From: Vibrio salilacus
Lineage (GTDB): Bacteria > Pseudomonadota > Gammaproteobacteria > Enterobacterales > Vibrionaceae
Length of the DNA: 64,000 bases
Assembly (NCBI RefSeq): GCF_002811245.1
Contig: NZ_NIVQ01000002.1
Location: 62,001-126,000 of the forward strand
Direction of reading: 5' to 3'
The notes under the pieces are model-generated. The model saw only the letters and a program-made list of their open reading frames with translations. It was not told the origin of the DNA and did no database searches. Shown in pieces: positions 50,924 through 62,601 of the stretch (position 1 is the first letter of the stretch; every line of letters starts with the position of its first letter). The position numbers and the translations under genes were made by a program.

Positions 50924-51844
50924 TTAGTAGCGAATTTTCGGGTCGATCATTGCAAGTAGGATATCTACGATCGCGTTGAATAAGATAAATAGGAAACCAA
51001 TCAAAATGGTCACTCCCATTACAAGCGAGTAGTCACGGTTAAAGGCAGCGTTAACAAACAGCTTACCAATGCCAGGAAGACCGAAAATAGTTTCGATAAC
51101 AACAGAGCCGGTGATGATACCTACAAACGCAGGCCCCATGTAAGAAACAACAGGAAGTAGCGCCGGCTTAAGAGCATGTTTAATAACGATATAACGGTAA
51201 CTTAACCCTTTGGCACGGGCGGTACGAATAAAGTTACTGTTAAGTGTTTCGATCATCGAACCACGTGTAATACGGGCAAACGTTGCAACGTAAAGCAGTG
51301 ACATACCAAGCACAGGCAGAACCAGATATTTCAGACCACCGTCTTGCCAACCACCAGCAGGAAAAAGGTTCCAGTGAAGAGAAAATAGATAAATCAATGC
51401 CGGTGCGAGTACGAAGGATGGCATAACAACCCCGAGCATCGCCGTTGACATAATGGTGTAGTCCACCCACGTATTTTGCTTCAACGCCGCAATGGTTCCG
51501 ACACTTACCCCCATAATGATGGTAAAGATAAAAGCGATAAAGCCCACTTTGGCCGAAACTGGTAGTGCACCGTAGATCAGTTCATTTACCGAGTAATCAA
51601 GGTACTTAAAGGAAGGACCAAAATCACCTTGAATAACATTAGTCAGGTACGTGGTGTATTGTTCAAATACAGGCTTATCTAGACCATATTTCGCCTCGAT
51701 ATTAGCCATAACTTCAGGTGGTAGCGGCTTCTCACTCGAGAATGGGTTACCAGGCGCGAAGCGCATGAGAAAGAAAGATACCGTGATCAATACCAACATG
51801 GTTGGGATCGCCTCAAATATCCTTTTCGCGATGAATTTAAGCAT
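50924..51844 (-). CDS. oppB: Oligopeptide ABC transporter permease OppB
   Basis: 306 residues, six membrane segments, permease loop RTARAKGLSYRYIVIKHALK. The N-terminus MLKFIAKRIFEAIPTMLVL is typical. It follows oppA after a 138-base gap with a large hairpin, a usual arrangement for keeping the binding protein in excess. Confidence 0.95.
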   Translation of the reverse strand: MLKFIAKRIFEAIPTMLVLITVSFFLMRFAPGNPFSSEKPLPPEVMANIEAKYGLDKPVFEQYTTYLTNVIQGDFGPSFKYLDYSVNELIYGALPVSAKVGFIAFIFTIIMGVSVGTIAALKQNTWVDYTIMSTAMLGVVMPSFVLAPALIYLFSLHWNLFPAGGWQDGGLKYLVLPVLGMSLLYVATFARITRGSMIETLNSNFIRTARAKGLSYRYIVIKHALKPALLPVVSYMGPAFVGIITGSVVIETIFGLPGIGKLFVNAAFNRDYSLVMGVTILIGFLFILFNAIVDILLAMIDPKIRY

Positions 51845-51920
51845 AAACTCACTCTTTCAGTCTGTGACAGTTTAATAAATAAAGGAATTCAACCAAATTT
51901 CTACGAATTTTGAGTTGAGT

Positions 51921-51955
51921 AAGGCGCTGCATGTAAGTTCTCACATGCAGGCCTT
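51921..51955 (-). promoter_or_regulatory. Intercistronic hairpin between oppA and oppB
   Basis: AAGGC-CTGCATGT and ACATGCAG-GCCTT arms with a single bulged base and an 8-nt loop, without a T-run on the transcribed strand. Probably stabilises the oppA 3' end or limits read-through into oppB. Confidence 0.6.
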
Positions 51956-51982
51956 GTTTTTATCGTTCTATAGGCTCATAGA

Positions 51983-53617
51983 TTATTGAGCTTTGATGTA
52001 TAGATCTTTTGAGTAGATCTTCTCTTCCGCGTTGTTAGCAGGGAAACCACCAACTTGTGGAGAAAGAAGACGAGCACGTACGTACTGGTAGATAGGTGCG
52101 ATTGGCATTTCTTTCGCAATCAACTCTTCTGCTTGCATGTAAAGCGCAGTACGCTCTGCTTCAGACGTTGAGTTTAGAGCCTTCTCGATGATCGCATCGT
52201 ACTCTTTATTGCCCCAGTGCTGACCTCCAGTCGTGTTCTTACTAACCATAAGTGTTAGGAAAGAAGACGCTTCATTGTAGTCACCACACCAACCGGCGCG
52301 TGAGACTTCAAAGTCACCTTGGTCTTTAGAAGAAAGGTACGTTTTCCACTCTTGGTTCTCAAGTGTCACTTTTAAACCCAAAGATTGCTTCCACATTGAA
52401 CCTAACGCAACCGCAATCTTTTTATGGTTTTCGTTGGTGTTGTAAAGGAGAGAAAACTCTAGTGGATTATCTTTACCAAAACCAGCTTCTTCAAGAAGGC
52501 GCGCCGCTTCAGCATTACGCTCTTTTTGTGACATTTTAGCGAATTCAGGAAGCTCTGGGTTGAAGCCAGCAGTGATCTCTGGAGTGAGGAAGTATGCCGG
52601 TTTTTGACCTTGCGCTAAGATGGCGTCGGTCACGATGCTGCGATCGATAGCGTAAGAGATCGCTTTACGAACACGTACGTCATCAAATGGCTTTTGCTTA
52701 GTGTTGAAAGAATAGTAATAAGTACACAGACTGCCTTCAACAGACACTGATTCAGGATATTCTTTCTTCAAGCGCTTGAAGTGCTCTACTGGCAGTGCTG
52801 AAGATGAAAAATCTAGCTCGCCAGACAAAAAGCGGTTCATTTCCGCAACTTGATTCTCGATAGGTAAGAAGGTGACTTGATTAAGAACGGTGTTTTTGTT
52901 GTCCCAGTATTGTTCATTACGCTTAAGAACCATACGCTCGTTCAGTACCCAACGGTCTACTACGAATGCACCGTTGCCGACAAAATGCTCGGGCTTAGTC
53001 CACTGGTCACCGAACTTTTCAACTGTCGCTTTATGAACTGGCTTAACCGTTGTGTGACCTGTCATCATAACGAAGTATGGTACAGCGGTATCTAACTCAA
53101 CCACTAATGTATGGTCGTCAACGGCTTTAACACCTAGCGTGCTCTTATCCTTTTCACCCGCTACGATCTCTTTCGCGTTCTTCATCTTGGTGTATTCCAT
53201 GTACCAAGCGTATGGTGATGCTGTTGCAGGGTCTACGGCACGTTGCCAGCTGTATACGAAATCTTCTGCCGTTACAGGGTCGCCGTTTGACCACTTAGCA
53301 TCTTTACGAAGATGGAAAGTGAATGTTTTGTTGTCTGCTGTTTCCCAAGACTCTGCAACACCTGGAATAGTGTTGCCATCTGCATCTTGGTTCACTAAGC
53401 CTTCGAGAAGATCACGGATAACGTGAGATTCTGGTACACCTTGTGATTTGTGTGGGTCGATAGTTGCAACTTCAGTACCGTTACCACGAACAAGTTCTTG
53501 TTTTTCGGCTAGTTTAGTTCCTGCTGGAACATCTGCTGCTAGAGTTACGGTAGAGGTTGCGGCCACTGCTAGACCAGTACCCAGAAGAAGGGCTTGTGTG
53601 ATTTTGTTCTTATACAT
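51983..53617 (-). CDS. oppA: Periplasmic oligopeptide-binding protein OppA
   Basis: 544 residues (E. coli 543). The ATG at 53617 has GGAG upstream and gives a proper signal peptide (cleavage near 27, TLA-AD); upstream in-frame codons are ignored. SBP_bac_5 fold with the signature TAEDFVYSWQRAVDPATASP. Binds peptides of 2-5 residues. First gene of oppABCDF. Confidence 0.96.
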   Translation of the reverse strand: MYKNKITQALLLGTGLAVAATSTVTLAADVPAGTKLAEKQELVRGNGTEVATIDPHKSQGVPESHVIRDLLEGLVNQDADGNTIPGVAESWETADNKTFTFHLRKDAKWSNGDPVTAEDFVYSWQRAVDPATASPYAWYMEYTKMKNAKEIVAGEKDKSTLGVKAVDDHTLVVELDTAVPYFVMMTGHTTVKPVHKATVEKFGDQWTKPEHFVGNGAFVVDRWVLNERMVLKRNEQYWDNKNTVLNQVTFLPIENQVAEMNRFLSGELDFSSSALPVEHFKRLKKEYPESVSVEGSLCTYYYSFNTKQKPFDDVRVRKAISYAIDRSIVTDAILAQGQKPAYFLTPEITAGFNPELPEFAKMSQKERNAEAARLLEEAGFGKDNPLEFSLLYNTNENHKKIAVALGSMWKQSLGLKVTLENQEWKTYLSSKDQGDFEVSRAGWCGDYNEASSFLTLMVSKNTTGGQHWGNKEYDAIIEKALNSTSEAERTALYMQAEELIAKEMPIAPIYQYVRARLLSPQVGGFPANNAEEKIYSKDLYIKAQ

Positions 53618-56956
<3,339 letters not shown>

Positions 56957-56977
56957 TTCGTAGTGAATTAAATATGG

Positions 56978-57000
56978 GGGCTCCTAACGGAGCTCTTATT
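56978..57000 (+). terminator. Weak terminator between protease and aminopeptidase genes
   Basis: GGGCTCC and GGAGCTC arms with a TAAC loop, followed by TTATT. The short T-run suggests partial read-through into the next gene. Confidence 0.45.
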
Positions 57001-57027
57001 CGTCAATTCCCAATACAAGGATTCCCA

Positions 57028-58563
57028 ATGGCTATCAAACACACGCTTTTGGCTTTGACTCTACTTAGTAGCGTATCTGTATATGCATCACAAACATTCT
57101 TGCCATTAGCTGAAAATGAGGTCTGGATCACGACCGATGCCGACGCTCAACATCTCATTACCCTACACGGCGCGACCGTCTTGTCTGGCTTTACAGACAG
57201 CAAACATTCGGTTGTAGCGAAAGTCAATCAACAACAACTCGCCGCCCTATCGAGCCACATGCATGACGAGAAACATCGCTGCGGTGGTTATATGGTGCAT
57301 CCAGACAAAGCCAGCGCATTAAAAGCATCATTGATGCCTTTAACACTCAGCTCGTTTGAAAAACCTATTGTTAGCCATAAAGAAACCGTTAATGATCTGA
57401 TTGCCCAAGTTGAGCCCAACAATATAGTTTCGACAATCGAAGAGCTTACCCGCTTTACCAATCGTTTTTACACAACTTCTACTGGTGTAGAAGCTTCTAA
57501 CTGGTTACTAGAACGTTGGCAATCAGAAATAGAAAACGTCCCTTATGCATCTGCACAACAAATTACTCATACCGATTACCCACAAAAGTCGGTTGAAGTA
57601 ACACTACTAGGTGCAAAGTACCCAAATGAAATTGTTGTGATCGGGGGCCACTTAGATTCAACCGTTGGCTCATGGACATCAGAGGGTACAATCTCTCCTG
57701 GAGCAGACGATGATGCCTCTGGGATTGCAAGCGTGACCGAGTCTCTTCGTCTAATGATCGCAAGTGGCATTCAGCCAGATAGAACGATTAAGTTTTATGG
57801 TTATGCGGCAGAAGAAGTTGGCCTAAGAGGGTCTCAAGACATTGCACAACGACTCAAAGCTGACAACGCCAATGTCATTTCTGCATTGCAGCTAGATATG
57901 ACCAACTATAATGGCTCGGCGCATGATATTACCTTCATCAGCGATTACACCGATAGTAATTTAAACGCGTTCTTAGCGGAATTAATTGATACCTATGCCA
58001 GTGAGATTACATACAATTTTGACCGCTGTGGCTACGCTTGTTCAGATCACGCATCTTGGCACAATGAGGGATACCCTGCAGCAATGCCATTCGAAAGTAT
58101 GTTTGGTGACTACAACCCCAACATTCATACTCAGCATGACACACTACAAAACTCCGATCCAACGGCAACGCATGCCACTAAGTTTGTTAAACTGGCCATC
58201 GCTTATTTAGTCGAAACTAGCTTAGATTCAACCATATCGGATGTCACCGAACTGCGTGAAGGCGTACCCGCCGAACAACTCACCTCTGCTTATGCTGATG
58301 AACAGTTTTTCATTTTCAAGACAACAGAAGCAGGACGAGTCACCATTACCATGACAGGCCCTCATTCTGGCGATGCGGATTTGTACGTCAAGTACAACGA
58401 TGAGGTCAGTAAAACAAAGTTTGATTGTAGGCCATATCAAAATGGCAGTAATGAGCAATGTGTCTTCGACAAGCCTGCCGGGGAGTTTAACATTATGCTA
58501 CGTGGCTACCGACACTTTGAAGATGTTAAGCTTGTTGCGACATTCACAAGCGACGTGAATTAA
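57028..58563 (+). CDS. Secreted M28 leucine aminopeptidase (Vibrio proteolyticus type)
   Basis: 511 residues from an ATG with AAGGA upstream. Signal peptide to about 21, inhibitory propeptide to about 110, then the dizinc M28E domain: ligands H208, D228, E263, D290 and H367, general base E262, all at a constant offset of 111 from the Vibrio proteolyticus enzyme. A disulfide pair C345/C349-like (CGYAC) is present. A C-terminal PPC domain (about 415-510) aids secretion and is removed on maturation in relatives. It follows the M4 protease directly and probably shares its induction. Confidence 0.94.
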   Translation: MAIKHTLLALTLLSSVSVYASQTFLPLAENEVWITTDADAQHLITLHGATVLSGFTDSKHSVVAKVNQQQLAALSSHMHDEKHRCGGYMVHPDKASALKASLMPLTLSSFEKPIVSHKETVNDLIAQVEPNNIVSTIEELTRFTNRFYTTSTGVEASNWLLERWQSEIENVPYASAQQITHTDYPQKSVEVTLLGAKYPNEIVVIGGHLDSTVGSWTSEGTISPGADDDASGIASVTESLRLMIASGIQPDRTIKFYGYAAEEVGLRGSQDIAQRLKADNANVISALQLDMTNYNGSAHDITFISDYTDSNLNAFLAELIDTYASEITYNFDRCGYACSDHASWHNEGYPAAMPFESMFGDYNPNIHTQHDTLQNSDPTATHATKFVKLAIAYLVETSLDSTISDVTELREGVPAEQLTSAYADEQFFIFKTTEAGRVTITMTGPHSGDADLYVKYNDEVSKTKFDCRPYQNGSNEQCVFDKPAGEFNIMLRGYRHFEDVKLVATFTSDVN

Positions 58564-58673
58564 TCGACTATTGTCCTACAAACGATGGTGAATATGATGA
58601 GTTTGAATCAACGACATGACACATACTTAAACGTCAAGTGACCTTCTATTGTGCAGCGTTCTTACCGCAGCCA

Positions 58674-58703
58674 TAAAAAATGGCCTAGTCATAACTAGGC
58701 CAT
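58674..58703 (-). terminator. Terminator between aminopeptidase and VF530 genes
   Basis: ATGGCCTAGT and ACTAGGCCAT arms with a CATA loop; six T on the minus strand. Serves the minus gene and perhaps the plus gene. Confidence 0.85.
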
Positions 58704-58750
58704 TCAAAAAGTTCAACGGGCAACAACCCTCAGCATTCACTACGTTATTA

Positions 58751-59155
58751 TTAGCGACCACCGCGCGATGAACGCGCCTTGTGAGCAGACGCGGCTTTTG
58801 CTTGTGAATTCAAAATGGAATCCACCGTCAATTTCATCGGCTCTTTCGGTTCCAGCCCATGTGGAAAGGTACGTGCCCGTGGCGGTAGATCATACTCTTC
58901 AGCAGATGCACGAGGCATACGCTTAAAACGATACAGGTAAAAGTTCTCGACTTTCTCTCTTGCCCACTCGGTTTTCTTTAAATATTTTGCACTGCTCACC
59001 ACCGAAGGGTTGGTATGGAAACAGTTAAAACGCATTGCCGTATCCAGAATATCCCAACCGTAGAAGTCGACCAGTTCTTGCAGCATCGTTTCTAATTTCA
59101 GACCGTGTAGAGGGTTATTCTGTTGTAATTCAATTCTTTCTTCATCAGTCATCAT
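58751..59155 (-). CDS. VF530 (DUF2132) family DNA-binding protein
   Basis: 134 residues. The first 75 match the small VF530 fold (NNPLHGLKLETMLQELVDFY, INCF-like RFNCFHTNPSV, KKTEWAREKVE), described from V. fischeri as a double-stranded DNA binder. A basic, Ala/Arg-rich tail of about 60 residues follows and is probably disordered. Two adjacent ATGs start it; no strong ribosome site. Role unknown. Confidence 0.85.
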   Translation of the reverse strand: MMTDEERIELQQNNPLHGLKLETMLQELVDFYGWDILDTAMRFNCFHTNPSVVSSAKYLKKTEWAREKVENFYLYRFKRMPRASAEEYDLPPRARTFPHGLEPKEPMKLTVDSILNSQAKAASAHKARSSRGGR

Positions 59156-59470
59156 AAGGGGTTCCTAAATATCTAACTTACCGAGGTTGGTGGCCCCATA
59201 CGCTTTGCAGGCACAATTAAGACAAAGCTCAATGTGGGGTAACGAAAATAGTGGCCGAGGATTCTAACAGAACTCAATCTCTATCCCTACTATTATCGGT
59301 GTTGTAGAAATATTGATACGAGCGTAAAAAATCCAATCGCACCGCTGCGACTGTTGAGTTGAGAGTGCGATCCTTCAACACTCTCGATGCGAACGGGATC
59401 GAAATACCTCCATGCCTAGTGTGATTGCATGGCTTCTTTCTTTGGTGTCGCTGTAGGTTGTCTAATCAAC
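59156..59470. other. Intergenic region downstream of the gabD-type gene
   Basis: No gene. GAGAGTG/CACTCTC (59361-59367/59379-59385) and an overlapping TGTTGA/TCAACA (59352-59357/59375-59380) are alternative dyads; neither has a clear T-run. Confidence 0.5.
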
Positions 59471-60898
59471 TTAATTGCCGCCAAAACAGAGATATTTTAC
59501 GTTCAAGTATTCATCGATACCTTGTTTAGCGCCTTCACGTCCGATGCCGGACTGCTTAACACCACCGAAAGGAGCCACTTCAGTCGAGAGCATGCCTTCG
59601 TTAATCCCGACCATGCCGTATTCAAGCGCTTCAGCTATTTTCCAAACACGATGAATGTTTTGACTGTAGAAGTAAGAAGCAAGCCCGTAGATGGTATCGT
59701 TGGCCATGTCGATCAGTTGCTCATCGCTGTCAAAGCGAATCACTGGCGCGACTGGGCCAAAGATTTCTTGCGAAACAATTTTCATGTCGTGAGTGACGTC
59801 TTTCAGCACTACAGGCTGCATGAACAGGCCATCGAGTTCTTTTAGCTCTGATACTGGCTTCGCACCTTGATCAATCGCACCATCGATAAGTGTTTGAATA
59901 CCTTGCTTAGCCGACTCGCTGATCACAGGACCAATATTCACGCCCTCTTCCAAACCATTGCCAACTTTCAGTTGCTGAACCGCAGCATCGAACTTAACGA
60001 CAAATTCGTCATACACTTTGCTGTGGACATAGAAACGATTAGCACATACACACGTTTGACCAGCATTGCGAAACTTAGAAGTCATTGCGCCAACCACCGC
60101 GGCATCGATATCCGCATCATCGAATACAATAAATGGCGCGTTGCCACCTAGCTCCATTGACGTACGTTTGATATCACCCGCACTTTGCTGCATCAGCACG
60201 CTGCCGACCTGCGTCGAACCTGTGAATGAGAGCTTTCGAATCAGTGGGTGCGAAGTGAAAATAGCACCAACCTGACGTGAGCTCTCACCCAATACCACTT
60301 GCAGCACATCACGTGGAATACCGGCTTGGTAGGCAAGTTCTACCACAGCAAACGCAGACAGTGGCGTTAATTCAGAGGGCTTAACGATAAAGCTACAGCC
60401 TGCGGCCAATGCAGGCCCTGCTTTACGCGTGATCATTGCAACCGGAAAGTTCCAAGGCGTAATGGCACAAGCGACACCAATCGGCTGCTTGATGGTAACT
60501 AAGCGCTTATCTGCACTTGGTGCAGGAATGGTTTCGCCGTAAGTACGTTTCGCTTCTTCGGCAAACCATTCGATAAAGCTTGCCCCATACAGCACTTCAC
60601 CCTCAGCTTCTGCCAACGGTTTACCTTGTTCTAAGGTCATCAGACGACCAAGATCTTGTTTATTTTCTAGCACAAGTTGGTACCAACGATTGAGCATACC
60701 AGCACGCGTTTTCGCGGGAAGCACTGCCCACTCTTTCTGTGCTGTACTAGCGCGTTCAATGCCAGTTATTATGTCATTTTCGCTAGAGACTGGTGCGTAG
60801 CCGAGTAGCTCTCCGGTCGCTGGGTTTGTAACGGCAATGCCCTGTTGTGGATTCGCTACCATAAACGAAACAAGGCTTTGGTTTTGTACCTGTTGCAT
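59471..60898 (-). CDS. gabD: NAD(P)-dependent succinate-semialdehyde dehydrogenase type ALDH
   Basis: 475 residues from the ATG at 60898 (AAGGA six bases upstream). Aldehyde dehydrogenase fold with catalytic Glu in MELGGNAPFIVF and catalytic Cys in NAGQTCVCANR. GabD-like start and length (E. coli 482); glutarate-semialdehyde is an alternative substrate. No gabT neighbour. The frame stays open upstream into a transposase-derived segment, whose own ATG (60955, SD GGGGA) would add 19 residues (MSRPLRIEYG...). Confidence 0.85.
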   Translation of the reverse strand: MQQVQNQSLVSFMVANPQQGIAVTNPATGELLGYAPVSSENDIITGIERASTAQKEWAVLPAKTRAGMLNRWYQLVLENKQDLGRLMTLEQGKPLAEAEGEVLYGASFIEWFAEEAKRTYGETIPAPSADKRLVTIKQPIGVACAITPWNFPVAMITRKAGPALAAGCSFIVKPSELTPLSAFAVVELAYQAGIPRDVLQVVLGESSRQVGAIFTSHPLIRKLSFTGSTQVGSVLMQQSAGDIKRTSMELGGNAPFIVFDDADIDAAVVGAMTSKFRNAGQTCVCANRFYVHSKVYDEFVVKFDAAVQQLKVGNGLEEGVNIGPVISESAKQGIQTLIDGAIDQGAKPVSELKELDGLFMQPVVLKDVTHDMKIVSQEIFGPVAPVIRFDSDEQLIDMANDTIYGLASYFYSQNIHRVWKIAEALEYGMVGINEGMLSTEVAPFGGVKQSGIGREGAKQGIDEYLNVKYLCFGGN

Positions 60899-60955
60899 GG
60901 TCATTCCTTTTGATAACTCATCATCGCCATATTCTATCCTTAGCGGTCTACTCAT
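60899..60955 (-). pseudogene. 5' end of a REP-associated tyrosine transposase gene, fused in frame to gabD
   Basis: MSRPLRIEYG is the conserved N-terminus of REP-associated tyrosine transposases (Y1 family). The homology stops after ten codons (60927) and the frame runs on without a stop into the gabD-type gene. Its SD (GGGGA) and ATG are intact. It has an almost identical partner at 62417-62529. Confidence 0.75.
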
Positions 60956-61036
60956 TTTCTTCCCCAAGCAAAAATGGCCTAACTAAAAGCTAGACCATTT
61001 CTCTTGAAAGGCTAAAGGCAAGACCTGACCCTGTTG
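60927..61036. repeat. Repeat copy 1: transposase leader and 5' end
   Basis: 110 bases nearly identical to 62417-62529 (a 3-base gap near 60966 and one substitution near 61013). Reading on the minus strand: CAGGGTCAGGTCTTGCC, then a hairpin (AAATGGTCTAGC with GTTAGGCCATTT, two G-T pairs), then the transposase SD and first ten codons. Confidence 0.9.
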
Positions 61037-61076
61037 GGTTGTTGGTTTTGACTAAATCTACCATATCAATCTGAGA

Positions 61077-61931
61077 CTATGGCGTATACAACCATCGACT
61101 ATCAATTTGGCTAAAAATTTCTTTAGTCTCTGGGCTGTCGATATTCACTCTAACTCGATTAGTTAAACCGGCCTTATCAAACGCGTCTTTAGAAAAAGGA
61201 TGCTGTTTTAGTAGGTCAAGTAAACTACCATCTGCGAGTGCGTTTTCCATACCTGTTGAAATGGCATCAGCAAGTTTAAGGTTATTCTGGGTCACATAAA
61301 AAAATCGTCCATAAGGATAAACAATGGTGACATTAGAATCTACGACTAGGTTTTTGCTATCGGCACCAAATTTTTGCAAAAACTGATAGACTTCCGTTGC
61401 CCCCAAAGGAAATAAATCAAAGCGCTGACCATCAACCATCTTTATCAGATTTTCTATCTGAGATGCGGTGACAACCTTAAAGCCCGCATTCTCTAATATG
61501 GGTATATCTCCCCATCCTTGCCCTTGCCCAACACTAAATTGAGTCAGTTGCTTAAGATCTTTGACATTCGCAAGCTTCGCTTCTGTATCCTTGTGTACAA
61601 TCGGAACCCTCCAGCCCAACAATCCCATTTCAAGTGGCAAGTAAATCGGTAAAAAGCGTTGTTCAAGCTCTTTTTGAAAGCCCGTATCGAACACATCCAG
61701 CTCACCAGCTTCAACCATAATTCGTGCCCGATTTTGGTTAACACTTCTTTTATCTACTGTTACCGTGTAGTCAGTTCCGGATTTACTTAGCGCCAACTCC
61801 AGCACTGCCAAACCTATCGACTCTTTGCCTATTCCATCTATATTGGGATATTTTACCTCTTGCCCAGAGGCAAGTGCGCTGGTCATACAAACTACAACCA
61901 TCAAACCGACTCTAAATACATGCTGTAACAT
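61077..61931 (-). CDS. Periplasmic substrate-binding protein (SBP family 3-like)
   Basis: 284 residues from an ATG with AAGGGA upstream. Signal peptide to about 22 (ALA-SGQEV), then a bilobed type-2 periplasmic binding fold with a hinge near VGQGQGWGDIPILENAGF. No permease or ATPase gene is near, so it may feed a sensor rather than a transporter. A chemoreceptor lies upstream on the same strand across mobile-element debris. Ligand not recognised. Confidence 0.7.
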   Translation of the reverse strand: MLQHVFRVGLMVVVCMTSALASGQEVKYPNIDGIGKESIGLAVLELALSKSGTDYTVTVDKRSVNQNRARIMVEAGELDVFDTGFQKELEQRFLPIYLPLEMGLLGWRVPIVHKDTEAKLANVKDLKQLTQFSVGQGQGWGDIPILENAGFKVVTASQIENLIKMVDGQRFDLFPLGATEVYQFLQKFGADSKNLVVDSNVTIVYPYGRFFYVTQNNLKLADAISTGMENALADGSLLDLLKQHPFSKDAFDKAGLTNRVRVNIDSPETKEIFSQIDSRWLYTP

Positions 61932-62012
61932 AATATTGTTTCCCTTCTCTTCGATATTCACTGTCAAGTGTAGTCAGCAAATGTGCGATCTGCACCAGTA
62001 ATGCCTGGCACT

Positions 62013-62160
62013 TCATGAAGCGACATTTTGATTTTCAAAGTTAATGGGGCTTATATACTCAAGAGTAATGTGCTTTCTTGTTCGATTATAATCAACCTCT
62101 ATGAGCTCAAACACCGTTTGGCGCATACCTCTCTCATCATGCCAGGGCGAGACCGCAAAC
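62013..62160 (-). pseudogene. IS3-family transposase (OrfB) 3' remnant
   Basis: One minus frame reads MRQTVFELIEVDYNRTRKH then ITLEYISPINFENQNVA and a stop at 62013-62015. This is the conserved C-terminus of IS3-family OrfB (usual form FEYIEVxYNRxRRHSxLGYxSPxxFE). Homology ends near 62150 and a stop lies just beyond, so only the last 45 or so codons survive. No inverted repeats were identified. Confidence 0.75.
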
Positions 62161-62373
62161 GTTTTCTAACCACTCAGCATAATCGGTTTGACGATCATAT
62201 CTAGCGGTGATCATATACTCTCTTTTTAAGAAAGTGTAAACGCTTTGATTATAGGCTGTATATATCCGATATGTTTCCGATTTAAACAAATAGACAAGAG
62301 TTGAATCAAGATTTTCAATCAAACGCGGTCAATTGAGTGAACAATTGCGGTCAACTCTTACAAAATAAACAGA

Positions 62374-62445
62374 CTACCAAGCAGCACCTCGCGAGGTGAC
62401 ATGATACAAAGCACCTCCATATTCTATCCTTAGCGGTCTACTCAT
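62374..62445 (-). pseudogene. REP-associated tyrosine transposase, truncated after 20 codons
   Basis: MSRPLRIEYGGALYHVTSRG matches the family N-terminus, including the first part of the HUH-type domain, then AAW and a stop. The SD and ATG are intact. It is the longer of two copies, so the segment at 60927 lost ten further codons. Confidence 0.8.
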
Positions 62446-62529
62446 TTTCTTCCCCACCAAGCAAAAATGGCCTAACTAAAAGCTAGACCATTTCTCTTGA
62501 AAGGCAAAAGGCAAGACCTGACCCTGTTG
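62417..62529. repeat. Repeat copy 2: transposase leader and 5' end
   Basis: 113 bases, the partner of 60927-61036 in the same orientation. The two copies bracket the binding-protein gene and the IS3 remnant, about 1.4 kb apart. Confidence 0.9.
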
Positions 62530-62601
62530 TCTTTTCTGTTGGCCTTTTTCCAGCCAACAAACTTTCTTGATCGTTTCAATGATCAAGAGAGCCAGTTTCA
62601 T

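Larger units (their letters stand above)
61968..62601. other. Mobile-element debris between the binding protein and the chemoreceptor
   Basis: Holds no intact gene. From left to right: the 3' end of an IS3-family transposase, an unassigned 170-base stretch open in one minus frame (62137-62322, TTG start, no family), a truncated REP-associated transposase start with its leader, and the chemoreceptor 3' flank. Confidence 0.7.

Noticed and set aside
59429-59845. 138-codon plus-strand frame over the gabD-type gene end
   Set aside because: Lies opposite conserved aldehyde dehydrogenase sequence with no ribosome site.
62137-62322. 61-codon minus frame in the mobile-element debris
   Set aside because: Starts with TTG, lacks a ribosome site and resembles nothing; probably chance or decayed sequence.
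62530-62575. GTTGGC/GCCAAC hairpin as chemoreceptor terminator
   Set aside because: Pairing is present, but no T-run follows on the chemoreceptor strand, so it was not called.
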